64,000 nucleotides of DNA from Variovorax paradoxus (GTDB lineage Bacteria > Pseudomonadota > Gammaproteobacteria > Burkholderiales > Burkholderiaceae_C): assembly GCF_009498455.1 (NCBI RefSeq), contig NZ_CP045644.1, forward strand, positions 2,483,001 to 2,547,000, in the 5' to 3' direction. Below, piece by piece: positions 28,068-37,254 of this stretch. Under the pieces are notes generated by a model, which saw only the letters and a list, made by a program, of their open reading frames with translations, was not told the origin of the DNA and did no database searches. A program made the position numbers and the translations under genes. Positions within the stretch are counted from its first letter, which is position 1. Each line of letters starts with the position of its first letter.

Positions 28068-28991
28068 GTGAGCCAACCCGCGCCCACGCACGGCGCCACG
28101 CCCGCGTCCGTGCAGGGCTGGATGCTGCTCGCGATGCTGGTGTGGGGCGTGAACGTGTCGGTCGTGAAGGCGCTCACCACGTCCTTCGAGACGCTGCCGC
28201 TTTCGGCATTGCGCATGGGCGTGGCGTGCTGCGCGCTCAGCGCCATCGTGCTGTGGCGGCGCGGCGGCGTGCCCCGGCTCACCGCGCGGCAACTCGCGGT
28301 GATGGCGGGCTGCGCCTTCCTCATGGTCTACGGCAACCAGATCCTGTTCGCGCAAGGGCTGCTTCGCTCCACCGCCACCAACGGCGCGCTCATCATGGCG
28401 CTGAGCCCGCTGGTGTCGGCGCTGATGGCCGCGTTGGTCTTCGGCGAGCGCTTCACGCCGCGCCGCATGGCGGGCGTGGCGCTGGGCTTCATGGGCGTGG
28501 CCGCGGTGGTGCTGAGCCACCCGGGCGCGGGCCTGTCGAGCGCCGGCATCGGCGACCTGATGCTCGCGCTGTCGGTGGTGAGTTTCGCGATCGGCGGCGT
28601 GGGCGTGCAGCGGCTGGCGCGGCAGATCGATCCGCTGTCGATCAGCTGGGTCATCTACGTCATCGGCACGCTCATGCTCGTGGTCCACACCGTGCTCGGG
28701 CCCTCGCGGCTGGGCACGGCGCAGCTTTTTCCCGGCGTGTGGCCGTGGGCGCTGGTGCTGTTCTCGGGCATCGCGGCCACCGCCGCGGGCAACCTCATCT
28801 GGAACCGTGCGATCTCCGTCATCGGCGTGGCGCGCACGGCCGTCTTTCTCTACTGGGTGCCGGTGTTCGGCGTGCTGTTCGCGGCGCTGCTGCTGGGCGA
28901 AGTGCTCACGTGGTGGCACCTGTTCGGCTTTGCCGCGGTGATGACCGGCACCTGGCTCGGCACGCGGCCGGTGGCCCCGCCGGTCTCTTGA
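28068..28991 (+). CDS. EamA/DMT-superfamily transporter
   Basis: 307-residue inner-membrane protein with ten predicted helices in two EamA repeats. The first repeat begins WMLLAMLVWGVNVSVVKALT and the second IGDLMLALSVVSFAIGGVGV. Repeat ends are ALSPLVSALMAALVFGERFT and YWVPVFGVLFAALLLGEVLT. The GTG start lies two bases after the MBL-gene stop. It probably exports a metabolite or an amino acid-like compound, but substrates in this superfamily cannot be predicted from sequence. Confidence 0.87.
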   Translation: MSQPAPTHGATPASVQGWMLLAMLVWGVNVSVVKALTTSFETLPLSALRMGVACCALSAIVLWRRGGVPRLTARQLAVMAGCAFLMVYGNQILFAQGLLRSTATNGALIMALSPLVSALMAALVFGERFTPRRMAGVALGFMGVAAVVLSHPGAGLSSAGIGDLMLALSVVSFAIGGVGVQRLARQIDPLSISWVIYVIGTLMLVVHTVLGPSRLGTAQLFPGVWPWALVLFSGIAATAAGNLIWNRAISVIGVARTAVFLYWVPVFGVLFAALLLGEVLTWWHLFGFAAVMTGTWLGTRPVAPPVS

Positions 28992-29000
28992 TCTCCTTCC

Positions 29001-30185
29001 ATGCCTGATTCTTCCCTTCCACTGCTGTTCCAGCCTTTGCAGCTGCGCGAGCTCACGCTCGCCAACCGTGTCGTCATCTCGCCCATGTGCCAGCACGCCG
29101 CCGAGCGCGGCCATGCCACGCCGTGGCACCTCGTGCACCTGGGCAAATTCGCGCTCGGCGGCGCGGGCCTGATCCTCACCGAGAGCACCGCCGTCGATCC
29201 GCGCGGGCGCATCGGCACCGCCGACCTCGGCCTGTGGAACGACAGCCAGATCGCACCGCTGAAGGCCGTGGTCGATTTCGTCCACGCACAAGGCAGCGCC
29301 ATCGGCGTGCAGCTCGCGCACGCGGGCCGCAAGGCCGGCAGCGAGCCGCTGTGGGAGGGCGGTGCCGCGATCGACCCGGCATGCATGGCGGCCGACGACG
29401 AGCCGTGGGAGCGCCTGGGCCCCAGCGCACTCGCGGCTGGCCCGGGCTGGTCGGCGCCGCGCGCGCTCGATGCGGCGGACATGGCCGAGGTCGTGCAACG
29501 TTTTGTCGATGCGACCGTGCGCGCCGACAAGGCGGGCTTCGACGTGGTCGAGCTGCACTTCGGCCACGGCTACCTCGTGGCGAGCTTCCTGTCGCCCAAC
29601 GCCAACCACCGCGACGACGCGCTCGGCGGCAGCCGCGAGAACCGCATGTCGCTCGCTCTCGAAATCGCGCAGCGCGTGCGCGCCGCATGGCCCGCCGGCA
29701 AGCCGCTGTTCTGCCGCCTCTCGGCCGTGGATGGCACGCTCGACGGCTGGAACCTCGACGACTCGGTGCTGCTCGCGCGCGAGCTGAAGCGTTGCGGCGT
29801 CGACGTGATCGACTGCTCGTCAGGCGGCCTCACCGAAGAGACGCGCGCGCTTCCCGTGCCGCGCGGCCTGGGCTTCCAGGTGCCGTTCTCGGAACGCATA
29901 CGGCGCGAGGCCGGCGTGGTCACGCAGGCCGTCGGGATGATCGTCGATGCGCAGCAGGCCGAAGCCGTGCTCGCCGCAGGGCAGGCCGACCTCATCGCAC
30001 TCGGCCGCGAAGCCCTGTTCGATCCCTACTGGCCGCACCACGCGGCCGCTGCGCTCGGCGCCGACCCGCAATACCAGCGCTGGCCCGTGCGCCACGGCGT
30101 GTGGCTCGCCAAGCGCGCGCCCGGCCTGGCGCGTGCGCGCGCCGAGGCAGAGCACACGCAACCCCACAAGGAGACCGACCGATGA
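29001..30185 (+). CDS. NADH:flavin oxidoreductase (Old Yellow Enzyme-like, YqjM type)
   Basis: 394-residue FMN-dependent TIM-barrel ene-reductase. The N-terminus LFQPLQLRELTLANRVVISP, MCQHAAERGHAT, the substrate-binding HFGHGYL (normally HxAHGYL) and FLSPNANHRDDALGGS are visible. IALGREALFDPYW closes the barrel. Relatives reduce activated C=C bonds, including in 2-cyclohexenone and steroid-like catabolites. That suits the operon's desaturase-plus-SDR content. The last four bases overlap the next start (ATGA). Confidence 0.9.
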   Translation: MPDSSLPLLFQPLQLRELTLANRVVISPMCQHAAERGHATPWHLVHLGKFALGGAGLILTESTAVDPRGRIGTADLGLWNDSQIAPLKAVVDFVHAQGSAIGVQLAHAGRKAGSEPLWEGGAAIDPACMAADDEPWERLGPSALAAGPGWSAPRALDAADMAEVVQRFVDATVRADKAGFDVVELHFGHGYLVASFLSPNANHRDDALGGSRENRMSLALEIAQRVRAAWPAGKPLFCRLSAVDGTLDGWNLDDSVLLARELKRCGVDVIDCSSGGLTEETRALPVPRGLGFQVPFSERIRREAGVVTQAVGMIVDAQQAEAVLAAGQADLIALGREALFDPYWPHHAAAALGADPQYQRWPVRHGVWLAKRAPGLARARAEAEHTQPHKETDR

Positions 30186-30901
30186 CCGAACCGACCACGA
30201 CGACCCTGCGCATGGGCCTGATCCGCAAGCAGCCCGGCTGGACCGACGAGGCCTTCAGCCGCCACTGGCGCGAACGCCACGGCCCGCTCGTCGCGCGCCT
30301 GCCCACGCTGCGCGGCTATCGGCAGAACCGCGTGACCGATCGCCTGCAGCGCGGCATCGACTTCGCGCGCGGACCGTGGGACTTCGATGGTTTCTCGCAG
30401 CTGCAGTTCGATGCCGCGGCGCAGGCCGATGCGGCCTTCAACATCGGCGAACTCGCTGCAGAGATCCGCGCTGACGAGCGCCACTTTCTGGGTGGGCTGC
30501 ACATCGTGACGGTCGAACAGACCGAGGTCATCGCCCCGCCGTCGCCCGCATCGTCGGCGGGGCCGGCGATGCTCAAGCGCATCTCGACCCTGCGCCGACC
30601 GGCCGCACAGTCGGAGGCCGACTTCCGCCGTGAATGGAAGGTGCACGCCGAGCACGTGCGCCGCATGCCCGGCGTGGCCGGCTACCGCCAGAACGTGGTC
30701 GTTGCGCGCGAGTTCGAAAAGGGCACGCCCTGCGGCTACGCCGAACTGCCGATCGACGGCATCGTGGAGTTGTGGTTCGAGAACACCGACACGCTGAACG
30801 CCGCCTTTGCCTCACCCGAAGGCCGGCGCACGATGGCGCACGCGAAGACCTTCCTGGCCGAGATCACCGCCTTTGTGGTGGAGGAGCATCGGGTGGTGTG
30901 A
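30182..30901 (+). CDS. Tandem EthD-domain protein
   Basis: 239 residues made of two ferredoxin-like EthD repeats. The first covers about 8-110 (MGLIRKQPGWTDEAFSRHW, RHGPLVARLPTLRGYRQN). The second covers about 125-235 (TLRRPAAQSEADFRREWKVH, HVRRMPGVAGYRQN). EthD domains form dimers with roles in ether and polyketide degradation or monooxygenase helper functions, and a tandem copy acts as a built-in dimer. It is translationally coupled to the OYE-like gene and is the last gene of the catabolic operon. Confidence 0.8.
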   Translation: MTEPTTTTLRMGLIRKQPGWTDEAFSRHWRERHGPLVARLPTLRGYRQNRVTDRLQRGIDFARGPWDFDGFSQLQFDAAAQADAAFNIGELAAEIRADERHFLGGLHIVTVEQTEVIAPPSPASSAGPAMLKRISTLRRPAAQSEADFRREWKVHAEHVRRMPGVAGYRQNVVVAREFEKGTPCGYAELPIDGIVELWFENTDTLNAAFASPEGRRTMAHAKTFLAEITAFVVEEHRVV

Positions 30902-31265
30902 GCGCGGCCGCGAGCCCGTAGTGCACCGACGTGCTCAGCGCCGGGATCACCGGGTGGTGCGACGCGGGGTGCGATGCACGCGCAGGCACCGTGCCGATGG
31001 GTGTGATTTCGTGGGGGCGGTGCACCGGCGGTGCGTCCAGCGCGTCGCCACGCCCGGACGGCTCGGGCAGGAACAGCCCACGCCGCAGTGACCAGATGCA
31101 GGCGCCGAGGCGCAGCAGCTTTTCGACATTGGCGTCATGCGCCGGATCGTCCGGTGACTCTTGCGCGATCAGTTCGCCCAGGTGCGTGAGTGCGTCGGCG
31201 GGCGTCATGCCGCGCCCGATCCGAGCCACTTCCACCATGGCCGCCAAGGCCTCGGTCTTGTTCAT
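30864..31265 (-). CDS. Hypothetical protein
   Basis: 133-residue open frame starting MNKTEALAAMVEVARIGRGM with GGGGG about seven bases upstream of the ATG. The N-terminal 60 residues look like a small helical domain (TPADALTHLGELIAQESPDD). The C-terminal half is Pro/His/Ala-rich and low in complexity. The last 38 bases overlap the end of the convergent EthD gene. I do not recognise a family. The N-terminus looks coding, the tail less so. Confidence 0.5.
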   Translation of the reverse strand: MNKTEALAAMVEVARIGRGMTPADALTHLGELIAQESPDDPAHDANVEKLLRLGACIWSLRRGLFLPEPSGRGDALDAPPVHRPHEITPIGTVPARASHPASHHPVIPALSTSVHYGLAAALTPPDAPPPQRR

Positions 31266-31502
31266 CGCTTGCCCCCTGCTGTGTTGTGTCTGCTATGAGG
31301 GGCAGCATGCCGTTACGCCGTGCATCCAAAAGTAGTCCGGCGCGCCGTCGGGCCGTGGCGGGAAGGCGCGTCACCGCGCGGGGCGGCACGCACACCGAAG
31401 CGACACGCCCCCGTCGACGCAGCGAAGTGCGACACGCAGTGTGATCATCATTGACAATTCGACGCCACGCATCCTGCCGGCGCGCACCTCGAGGAGTTGG
31501 GT

Positions 31503-33017
31503 TTGACGAACGACATTGGGACATCGCCGCGCCATGCCGACCCTGCATCGACCCTTCCGGAAGCAACGGGCGTCGCGGCGGCTTCCCGGGTGGAGCGCGT
31601 GTTGTTCCTGCACGAAAACCTGCGTCAGGTCGGCAATGGCATTGAGATCGCCGGCCTCCGCCGAGCCCATCTCTTCCACAGCCAACTCGGCATCACCCCG
31701 TGGATCCTGACCAGCAACTTCGCTCCCCAGCTGCGCAGGAACGAAGCGGTCCTGAAGGACTCGGGGGTGCTGCCGCTCGAGACGAAGGTGCTCAATGTCT
31801 ACGACTGGCTGGTCGACATGAGTGACGCAGGCTTGCTCACCCCGCTGGCTTCATTGCCCTCGGCATCCGGCTCGCCGCCGGCCAGGGCCAAGCCGAATGC
31901 GGCCAGGCCTTCGCTGCGAAAGATCAGCCACCCGGCCGCTTGGGATCCGACGCAGACCGGTTGCGAAGAATTCGAGCTGGCGAACGGCCAGGTCGTGATG
32001 CGAAAGACATTCGCATCGGGCCGGGGCGGCGCGGATCTGCAGGCCATCGAAATACGCGATGCGCAGGGCGCCGCGATCAGCTACACGAGCGAGAGCGATT
32101 TTGTCTGCGCGATGATGGGCGCCAATCTGGAGCCAGATGTCACCTGGCACTTTCTCGTCGACAAGAACAAGATGTACCGCAAGCTGCGGCAGAGTGCGGT
32201 GAGCCAGCGGCTTCACTGCACGGTCAGTGCCTTCTTGCACAGCACCCATCGGCTGCCCAACGGACAACTGAAGAGCAGCTATCGGCACCTGCTCGAAGAT
32301 TCAGACGCGTTCGACAGCCTCATCGTTGCCACCGAAGAGCAGCATCAGGACCTGCTCGAAGCCGGTGTGCCGGCGGCGAAACTGAAAGTGATTCCGCACG
32401 CGTTGGCCCGTGTGCCGGAGACCGTCGAAACGGCTTCTTCGCCGGAAAAGCGGGTGATCTATCTGGCGCGCTACACACCCGAGAAGCAGCATGAGTTGCT
32501 GTTCCAGGCGTTCGAACGCGTCCTGAAAAAGCTCCCGGACGCGCAGTTGCACACCCACGGCGTCGGCCCTCTGCAGGCGGCGCTCCAGGCGCGCGTCAAC
32601 GCCAGCGGCCTGGCCGGAAGCATCCACATCCACGGCTATGCAAGCGATGTCGCGACCCTCTTCAGGGAATCGAGCCTGGGCGTGATGGCGTCCAGCGAGG
32701 AGGGCTTCTCGCAGTTCGGATTGGAGTGCCTGGCCCACGCGCGTCCGCTGGTGGCGTTCGCAGTGAAGTACGGCCCGAAGGATTTGCTGGAGGGCCGTGA
32801 TGCCGGCATCCTGGTTCCTCCCGGAGAGATCGGCGCGATGGCCGACGCGATCGTCGCGCTGCTGGAAGACCCCGAGAAAGCGTACGACCTGCGCTTCGGC
32901 GCATTGGCGTCCGCAGAGCGCTTCACGGCGGACAAGATCGCGCAGCGATGGTCCACATGGTGGGCGGAGGTTCGAGAGATCGCACGCCATCGCGAGCCCC
33001 TCACGCTCGCAAGCTGA
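31503..33017 (+). CDS. GT4-family glycosyltransferase (poly(glycerol-phosphate) glucosyltransferase-like)
   Basis: 504-residue GT-B glycosyltransferase. The C-terminal nucleotide-sugar domain is clear: VIYLARYTPEKQHELLFQAF, IHIHGYASDVATLF, the donor motif SSEEGFSQFGLECLAHARPL (E-x7-E) and GRDAGILVPPGE. The N-terminal domain (VLFLHENLRQVGNGIEIAGL) with a long insert at 110-190 resembles TagE/GtfA-type glucosyltransferases that decorate teichoic acids or Ser-rich surface proteins. The TTG at 31503 has GAGGAG six bases upstream and is preferred to the TTG at 31497. It starts an accessory cluster ending at 37.2 kb. Confidence 0.8.
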   Translation: MTNDIGTSPRHADPASTLPEATGVAAASRVERVLFLHENLRQVGNGIEIAGLRRAHLFHSQLGITPWILTSNFAPQLRRNEAVLKDSGVLPLETKVLNVYDWLVDMSDAGLLTPLASLPSASGSPPARAKPNAARPSLRKISHPAAWDPTQTGCEEFELANGQVVMRKTFASGRGGADLQAIEIRDAQGAAISYTSESDFVCAMMGANLEPDVTWHFLVDKNKMYRKLRQSAVSQRLHCTVSAFLHSTHRLPNGQLKSSYRHLLEDSDAFDSLIVATEEQHQDLLEAGVPAAKLKVIPHALARVPETVETASSPEKRVIYLARYTPEKQHELLFQAFERVLKKLPDAQLHTHGVGPLQAALQARVNASGLAGSIHIHGYASDVATLFRESSLGVMASSEEGFSQFGLECLAHARPLVAFAVKYGPKDLLEGRDAGILVPPGEIGAMADAIVALLEDPEKAYDLRFGALASAERFTADKIAQRWSTWWAEVREIARHREPLTLAS

Positions 33018-33032
33018 ATTGACATCTTCTTG

Positions 33033-33100
33033 AGCTCGGATCGAGCTTGGCGTTCAGCTATTGGCTGAGCCCGTCAGTCGGCTTTCAATTGAGGAATTGA
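33033..33100. promoter_or_regulatory. Two short inverted repeats after the glycosyltransferase gene
   Basis: The gap 33018-33196 has visibly lower GC than its surroundings. It contains AGCTCG-GAT-CGAGCT (33033-33047) and TCAATT-GAGG-AATTGA (33085-33100). The first may be a weak terminator without U-tract, the second a binding site. I see no clear -35/-10 pair. Confidence 0.3.
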
Positions 33101-33196
33101 TTTGCGACGGCTACCGGTTTCCGTAGAAATAACCTTGGCCGAGTGACAGCAGACTGGCAAGGAAATAGACTGATTCGACCGGTGAATTGTCACCCG

Positions 33197-33565
33197 ATGG
33201 CCGTCATGAGTCGAATCTCCATTTCACTGTTGTTCCTTGCAATCCTGCTGTGTTGTCACGGCTGGGCTGCGGTGATGCAGGACGTTTGGTTTGCGCAAGC
33301 AGGCATGACCAATAGCGCCGCAGGGGAACCGGATGAAATGACAGCATCGGTCGCCCAAGGCAGCAACGGCTCCGGACAACCACACGACAGCGCGTCCGCA
33401 CAGACGGAGCTCGACGACTTCCCCCTTGTTGTGAGGCGACTCGATGTCATCTCAACAGCCGCACAGGCGGCTGAGCGCCATGACATCGGCAGTTTCCGGA
33501 ATCTTCCGTTCCGATGGCCTGAGTGCCCGATGCGGCCTCCGTGCCCGGCTGCCCTCCTCACGTAG
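33197..33565 (+). CDS. Small putative secreted protein
   Basis: 122 residues from the ATG at 33197. The N-terminus MSRISISLLFLAILLCCHGW is a typical signal peptide or anchor. The rest is polar, with NSAAGEPDEMTASVAQGSNG and a Pro/Cys-rich end (PECPMRPPCPAALLT). Codon use is less GC-rich than the neighbours. No ribosome site is obvious, so the start is uncertain. I recognise no family. From the stop to 33752 I see no other convincing gene. Confidence 0.4.
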   Translation: MAVMSRISISLLFLAILLCCHGWAAVMQDVWFAQAGMTNSAAGEPDEMTASVAQGSNGSGQPHDSASAQTELDDFPLVVRRLDVISTAAQAAERHDIGSFRNLPFRWPECPMRPPCPAALLT

Positions 33566-33752
33566 ACCCAAGTTGACGGCGACGCTGGATCGCGTCCGGC
33601 AGTCACTTGTGAAAGCGGCCTCGCGTCTGACCGGCATAGCGCTCGAGCCGGCCGACGAAGGCCTTCATCTCCCCAATTATTTCCGCGGCAAGTCCTGCCT
33701 CTTTCGACTGCCCAGTGCGCTCGAAGTCGCAACGCCGCTGTGAGGAAGACTC

Positions 33753-34439
33753 ATGAACCAGTCCAAAGATGTCCTGTTTGCACGCTTGAAAAACTTCAAG
33801 ACGGACCCCGAAGCGCTGCGCACGCATTTTCTCGGTCATGTCCAGAAGATGCCTTCGACGCCCTACAGAGACAACAGGGTCGATTACGTCGGTTGGGCGG
33901 TCACCAGCCGCGATGGAACGCTGGACGATGGCATTCGCCGCATTGCACCTGGCGGATCCAACGCGCGTGGTGTGAATCCCACCGACGCCTGCAGTGGCAG
34001 CTTGGCCCAGGTCATCGACGACTTGGGCCGCACAGGCTTGAAGCCTTACCGGGCTCGGATCATGCAACTGGAGAGCGAGGGTGCAGAGATGCCGCTGCAC
34101 ACAGACGCCAAAGTGGAAACATGGCGGCTGCACATCCCCATCATCACCAATCCCAACTGCTTCTTCGAATGGCAGCGTGACGATGGAAGCATCGAGAGCG
34201 TCCATCTGCCGGCGGACGGTTCCGCCTGGTTGGTGCGGGTCGACGTGAATCATCGCGCGGTCAATCGCAGCAACGAGCCGTCCCATCGGGTGCATCTGTT
34301 GATGGGGCTGAGCGTGAACCCGCCTTTCCAGAAACTCGCCGAGCCCTGGCTGCCAGTCGCGCGCGAGCGGAGCCCCTCGCACCAGGCAGAAGAACAGGCT
34401 GCCGCGCTGAGCCTCTTTGCGCATTCGATGGCGAACTGA
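33753..34439 (+). CDS. Aspartyl/asparaginyl beta-hydroxylase-like 2-oxoglutarate oxygenase
   Basis: 228-residue Fe(II)/2-oxoglutarate dioxygenase of the AspH type. The iron triad is readable: His116 and Asp118 in MPLHTDAKVETWRLHIPII and His178 in PSHRVHLLMG, with Arg179 or a nearby Arg for 2-oxoglutarate. GAGGAAG precedes the ATG. Family members hydroxylate Asp or Asn side chains in proteins or free amino acids and lipopeptides. It lies two bases upstream of the metallopeptidase-like gene in the accessory cluster. Target unknown. Confidence 0.78.
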   Translation: MNQSKDVLFARLKNFKTDPEALRTHFLGHVQKMPSTPYRDNRVDYVGWAVTSRDGTLDDGIRRIAPGGSNARGVNPTDACSGSLAQVIDDLGRTGLKPYRARIMQLESEGAEMPLHTDAKVETWRLHIPIITNPNCFFEWQRDDGSIESVHLPADGSAWLVRVDVNHRAVNRSNEPSHRVHLLMGLSVNPPFQKLAEPWLPVARERSPSHQAEEQAAALSLFAHSMAN

Positions 34440-34441
34440 GC

Positions 34442-35527
34442 GTGCACGCGCTACAGGGCGGGAGCGAGCGGCATCGGAGGCAATGGCGTGCACTTCGCGT
34501 CGCGGCATTGCTCTGTCTGGCTTGTGCAGGAGCGACGGCTCAGGCGCAGCAGTCCGCCTCGGGGCCGTGCCGGCCGGGCACCAGCCAGGCATTCCCGATG
34601 CTGGAACGAATCCATGTGCGCGATGAATTCCGCATCGTGTATGCCTTGGCAGGCCCCCACGCACTGGCAGACCAGCGCGACCTGAACGGCAACGGCATCC
34701 CGGACAAGGTGGAGGACGTCGCAACACAGCTGGTGGCCGGCCGCCACCTGTTCAGCGACCTGATGGGCTTCGTGGCGCCTCTGAAGCAGCCGCGCTACGC
34801 GCAAGCAACGTCCATCGATGTGTTCTTGCTGAAGCTGGAAAGAGGCAACGGCCTGGCCTACGACGAGGTCAGGAACTACCGTCTCGGATTCGACGGCGCC
34901 ACCGGCCAATGCGCATTGCGCATCGATCTGCTCAACAGCCACGTCAACCAGAACGTGACGCCAGTCCACGAACTCTTTCACCTGTACCAGTACGGGTACA
35001 CCATGTTCAAGCCCCGCTGGTTTCTCGAAGGCACGGCGCGATGGGCCGAGTACGCCCTGCGGCTCGGCAGCGGGCCGCAGAAGCCGTTGCCGCTGTCGTC
35101 GGCGTCCTTGCAGGAGCAGGTCTTCGGCACGACTTACGCGGCGAGTAATTTCTGGAATCGCCTCGCCCAGCTGCTGGACCCGGCGGGCCGCATGAAACTG
35201 CCCGCTGCGGTGGCCCACCTGGCTTACGTCGACGGCAGTCGGGTGGTCCATGACGATGAACTGCACGGCGCTGCCTTCATGAAGGCGGTCTTCGAATCGC
35301 TGGCGTCGCTCGACCGCGACATCGGAGCGCAAAGAGGCTGGCCTGCCTATCAATGGAAAGAGGCTGACCAGCGCTCCGCTCAATTTGACGCGGACATCTT
35401 CGGAAGGATCCAGAGCGTGGTCCGCCTCGAGGCCCGCCGTGCGGGTCTGGCGAACTCGCCCGAACTCGACGCATTTCTGGCGTTGACCCCTTCATTGCAA
35501 AAAGACCTGATCCATGAGCCTGAGTGA
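34442..35527 (+). CDS. Secreted HExxH metallopeptidase-like protein
   Basis: 361 residues, GTG start two bases after the oxygenase stop. A signal peptide follows a basic leader ([20 protein letters not shown]). The zinc motif is H176-E-L-F-H180 in [13 protein letters not shown], and a third ligand Glu196 is in [13 protein letters not shown], the gluzincin spacing. [15 protein letters not shown] stretch at about 79-92 looks like a thrombospondin-3/EF-type calcium loop. The fold is not otherwise recognised. It probably acts in the periplasm or outside the cell. Its end overlaps the next gene by 14 bp. Confidence 0.65.
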   Translation: MHALQGGSERHRRQWRALRVAALLCLACAGATAQAQQSASGPCRPGTSQAFPMLERIHVRDEFRIVYALAGPHALADQRDLNGNGIPDKVEDVATQLVAGRHLFSDLMGFVAPLKQPRYAQATSIDVFLLKLERGNGLAYDEVRNYRLGFDGATGQCALRIDLLNSHVNQNVTPVHELFHLYQYGYTMFKPRWFLEGTARWAEYALRLGSGPQKPLPLSSASLQEQVFGTTYAASNFWNRLAQLLDPAGRMKLPAAVAHLAYVDGSRVVHDDELHGAAFMKAVFESLASLDRDIGAQRGWPAYQWKEADQRSAQFDADIFGRIQSVVRLEARRAGLANSPELDAFLALTPSLQKDLIHEPE

Positions 35528-37217
35528 ATTGCTGGCCAAGGCACGCGCTGCGGGCGCCGAGCTGTGGGACGAGTGCCGCGCGGCCTCCTCGGGCTCCGCC
35601 GGGAAACCCGGCGTGCTCTTCATGTCGGCCTGCACCGGCCAGGAACGCGCGCATGTCGTCGTGGCGCGTGGCAAGGACTTCGGCGCCACCTGGCAGCGTG
35701 GCGCGCAATTGCTGAGCGCATGGCAACGCAAGCAGGCCGCCCTGCAGATCCTCTGGGTGCGCATCGATGTGGTCCACACGGTGCATGCCATGAACTGGGC
35801 GACCTTGACCCAGGGCCTCACAGTCACCAAGCGCAATTACTTCCGCTTCGGCATTGCCTTCGACGAAGAATTCACAGTGGCGATGCTCGAGCCCGAGATC
35901 GCCGCGAATGCGGTGCTCTATGACAGCAACTTCGACAAGGCAACGCCGAACGAGGCCAACCTCAAGCGCTATGGTCAACGCCGCTTTGGCCGTGAATTGA
36001 CTTGGCCGTCGCAGCCGACGGACCGGGTGTGGTTGTTCGAGACGCGCGCCGTCTTCACCGACGGCAAGGCGCTGCACCGTGTGGAGCACCAGGGGCGCAA
36101 CCGGGGCCATCGGGTGTTGCCAGACTGGAACCCGGCGTACGTTCAAGAAGTGATCGCCACGGGCACCAACTATCTCGCGCGGCAGGTCACGCCCTCGGGC
36201 AAGTACCAGTACGGCTGGTTCCCGTGCTTCGACCGTCCCATTCCCACTTACAACACCTTGCGGCATGCCAGCTCCACCTATGCGTTGCTGGAAGGCTGGG
36301 AGCTCACGGGCGATCCGCGGCACAAGGTGGCGATCGACAAGGCGATCGCTCACCTGATCGGCAACTTCATCCACCGCGCGACGCTGCCGTCAGGTGCGCA
36401 GGCCGCGTTCCTCGTGGACGAAGGCGACGAGATCAAGCTCGGCGGCAATGCCGTCTGCCTGCTGGCGCTTTCGAAATACACCGAGCTGACCGGCGACACG
36501 CAATACCTTCCGTTGCTCGAGGCGTTGGCGCTTGGCATCGTCCATATGCAGGACGCTTCGACGGGGCGCTTCGTGCACGTGCTTCACCACCCGGACCTGA
36601 CCGTGAAGCAGGAGAGCCGCATCATCTATTACGACGGCGAGGCCGCCTTCGGTCTGATGCGTCTTTACGGCCTGACCCGCGACCCGCGATGGCTACGCAG
36701 TGCCGAACTGGCCTTCAACTACTTCATCGAGGCCGAGCACTGGCGAGCGCACGACCATTGGCTGGGCTACTGCGTCAACGAAATCACGCTGTACAAGCCC
36801 GAGGTGCGGTACTACCGCTTTGGTCTGGACAACGTGCGTGACCACCTGGACTTCGTGCTCGAACGCATCACCACCTTTCCCACCTTGCTGGAACTGATGA
36901 TGGCGGCCGAAAAGATGATCGTGCGCCTGCAATCCACGCCTGAGTTGTCGCATCTGCTGGAAGGCTTCGACCTCGACAAGTTCCACCTGGCGTTGGAACA
37001 ACGGGCCAGGTACCTGATGACGGGGCATTTCTTTCCCGAGCTGGCGATGTTCTTCAAGAACCCGGGGCGGGTGGTGGGGAGCTTTTTTATCCGGCACCAC
37101 AGCTTCCGGGTCCGGATCGATGACGTGGAGCACTACCTTTCCGGCTACGTGGCGTATCGGAAGTATTTGCAGCGTGTCGGGTCGGTGGTTCGACAGGAAT
37201 CGAAAATCAAGCGGTAG
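35514..37217 (+). CDS. Predicted alpha/alpha-toroid protein, paralogue of the Mur-ligase fusion N-terminus
   Basis: 567 residues, no signal peptide or membrane helix. Repeating helical pairs with [40 protein letters not shown] and VRHH-type [20 protein letters not shown] suggest an alpha/alpha toroid like six-hairpin glycosidases or epimerases, but I see no named family. It aligns end to end, without large gaps, with residues 1-550 of the protein at 59602-62706. Identical blocks include [20 protein letters not shown] and [13 protein letters not shown]. Here it stands alone, without the ligase domain. Translation is coupled to the metallopeptidase-like gene (14 bp overlap). Confidence 0.75.
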   Translation: MSLSELLAKARAAGAELWDECRAASSGSAGKPGVLFMSACTGQERAHVVVARGKDFGATWQRGAQLLSAWQRKQAALQILWVRIDVVHTVHAMNWATLTQGLTVTKRNYFRFGIAFDEEFTVAMLEPEIAANAVLYDSNFDKATPNEANLKRYGQRRFGRELTWPSQPTDRVWLFETRAVFTDGKALHRVEHQGRNRGHRVLPDWNPAYVQEVIATGTNYLARQVTPSGKYQYGWFPCFDRPIPTYNTLRHASSTYALLEGWELTGDPRHKVAIDKAIAHLIGNFIHRATLPSGAQAAFLVDEGDEIKLGGNAVCLLALSKYTELTGDTQYLPLLEALALGIVHMQDASTGRFVHVLHHPDLTVKQESRIIYYDGEAAFGLMRLYGLTRDPRWLRSAELAFNYFIEAEHWRAHDHWLGYCVNEITLYKPEVRYYRFGLDNVRDHLDFVLERITTFPTLLELMMAAEKMIVRLQSTPELSHLLEGFDLDKFHLALEQRARYLMTGHFFPELAMFFKNPGRVVGSFFIRHHSFRVRIDDVEHYLSGYVAYRKYLQRVGSVVRQESKIKR

Positions 37218-37254
37218 GGCGCATGGATGCTGTTTCCGCACGCCGTGCGACGGG

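Noticed and set aside
33444..33743. 99-residue plus-strand frame before the oxygenase gene
   Set aside because: It overlaps the better candidate at 33197-33565, has no ribosome site and shows Arg/Ser-rich noise composition.
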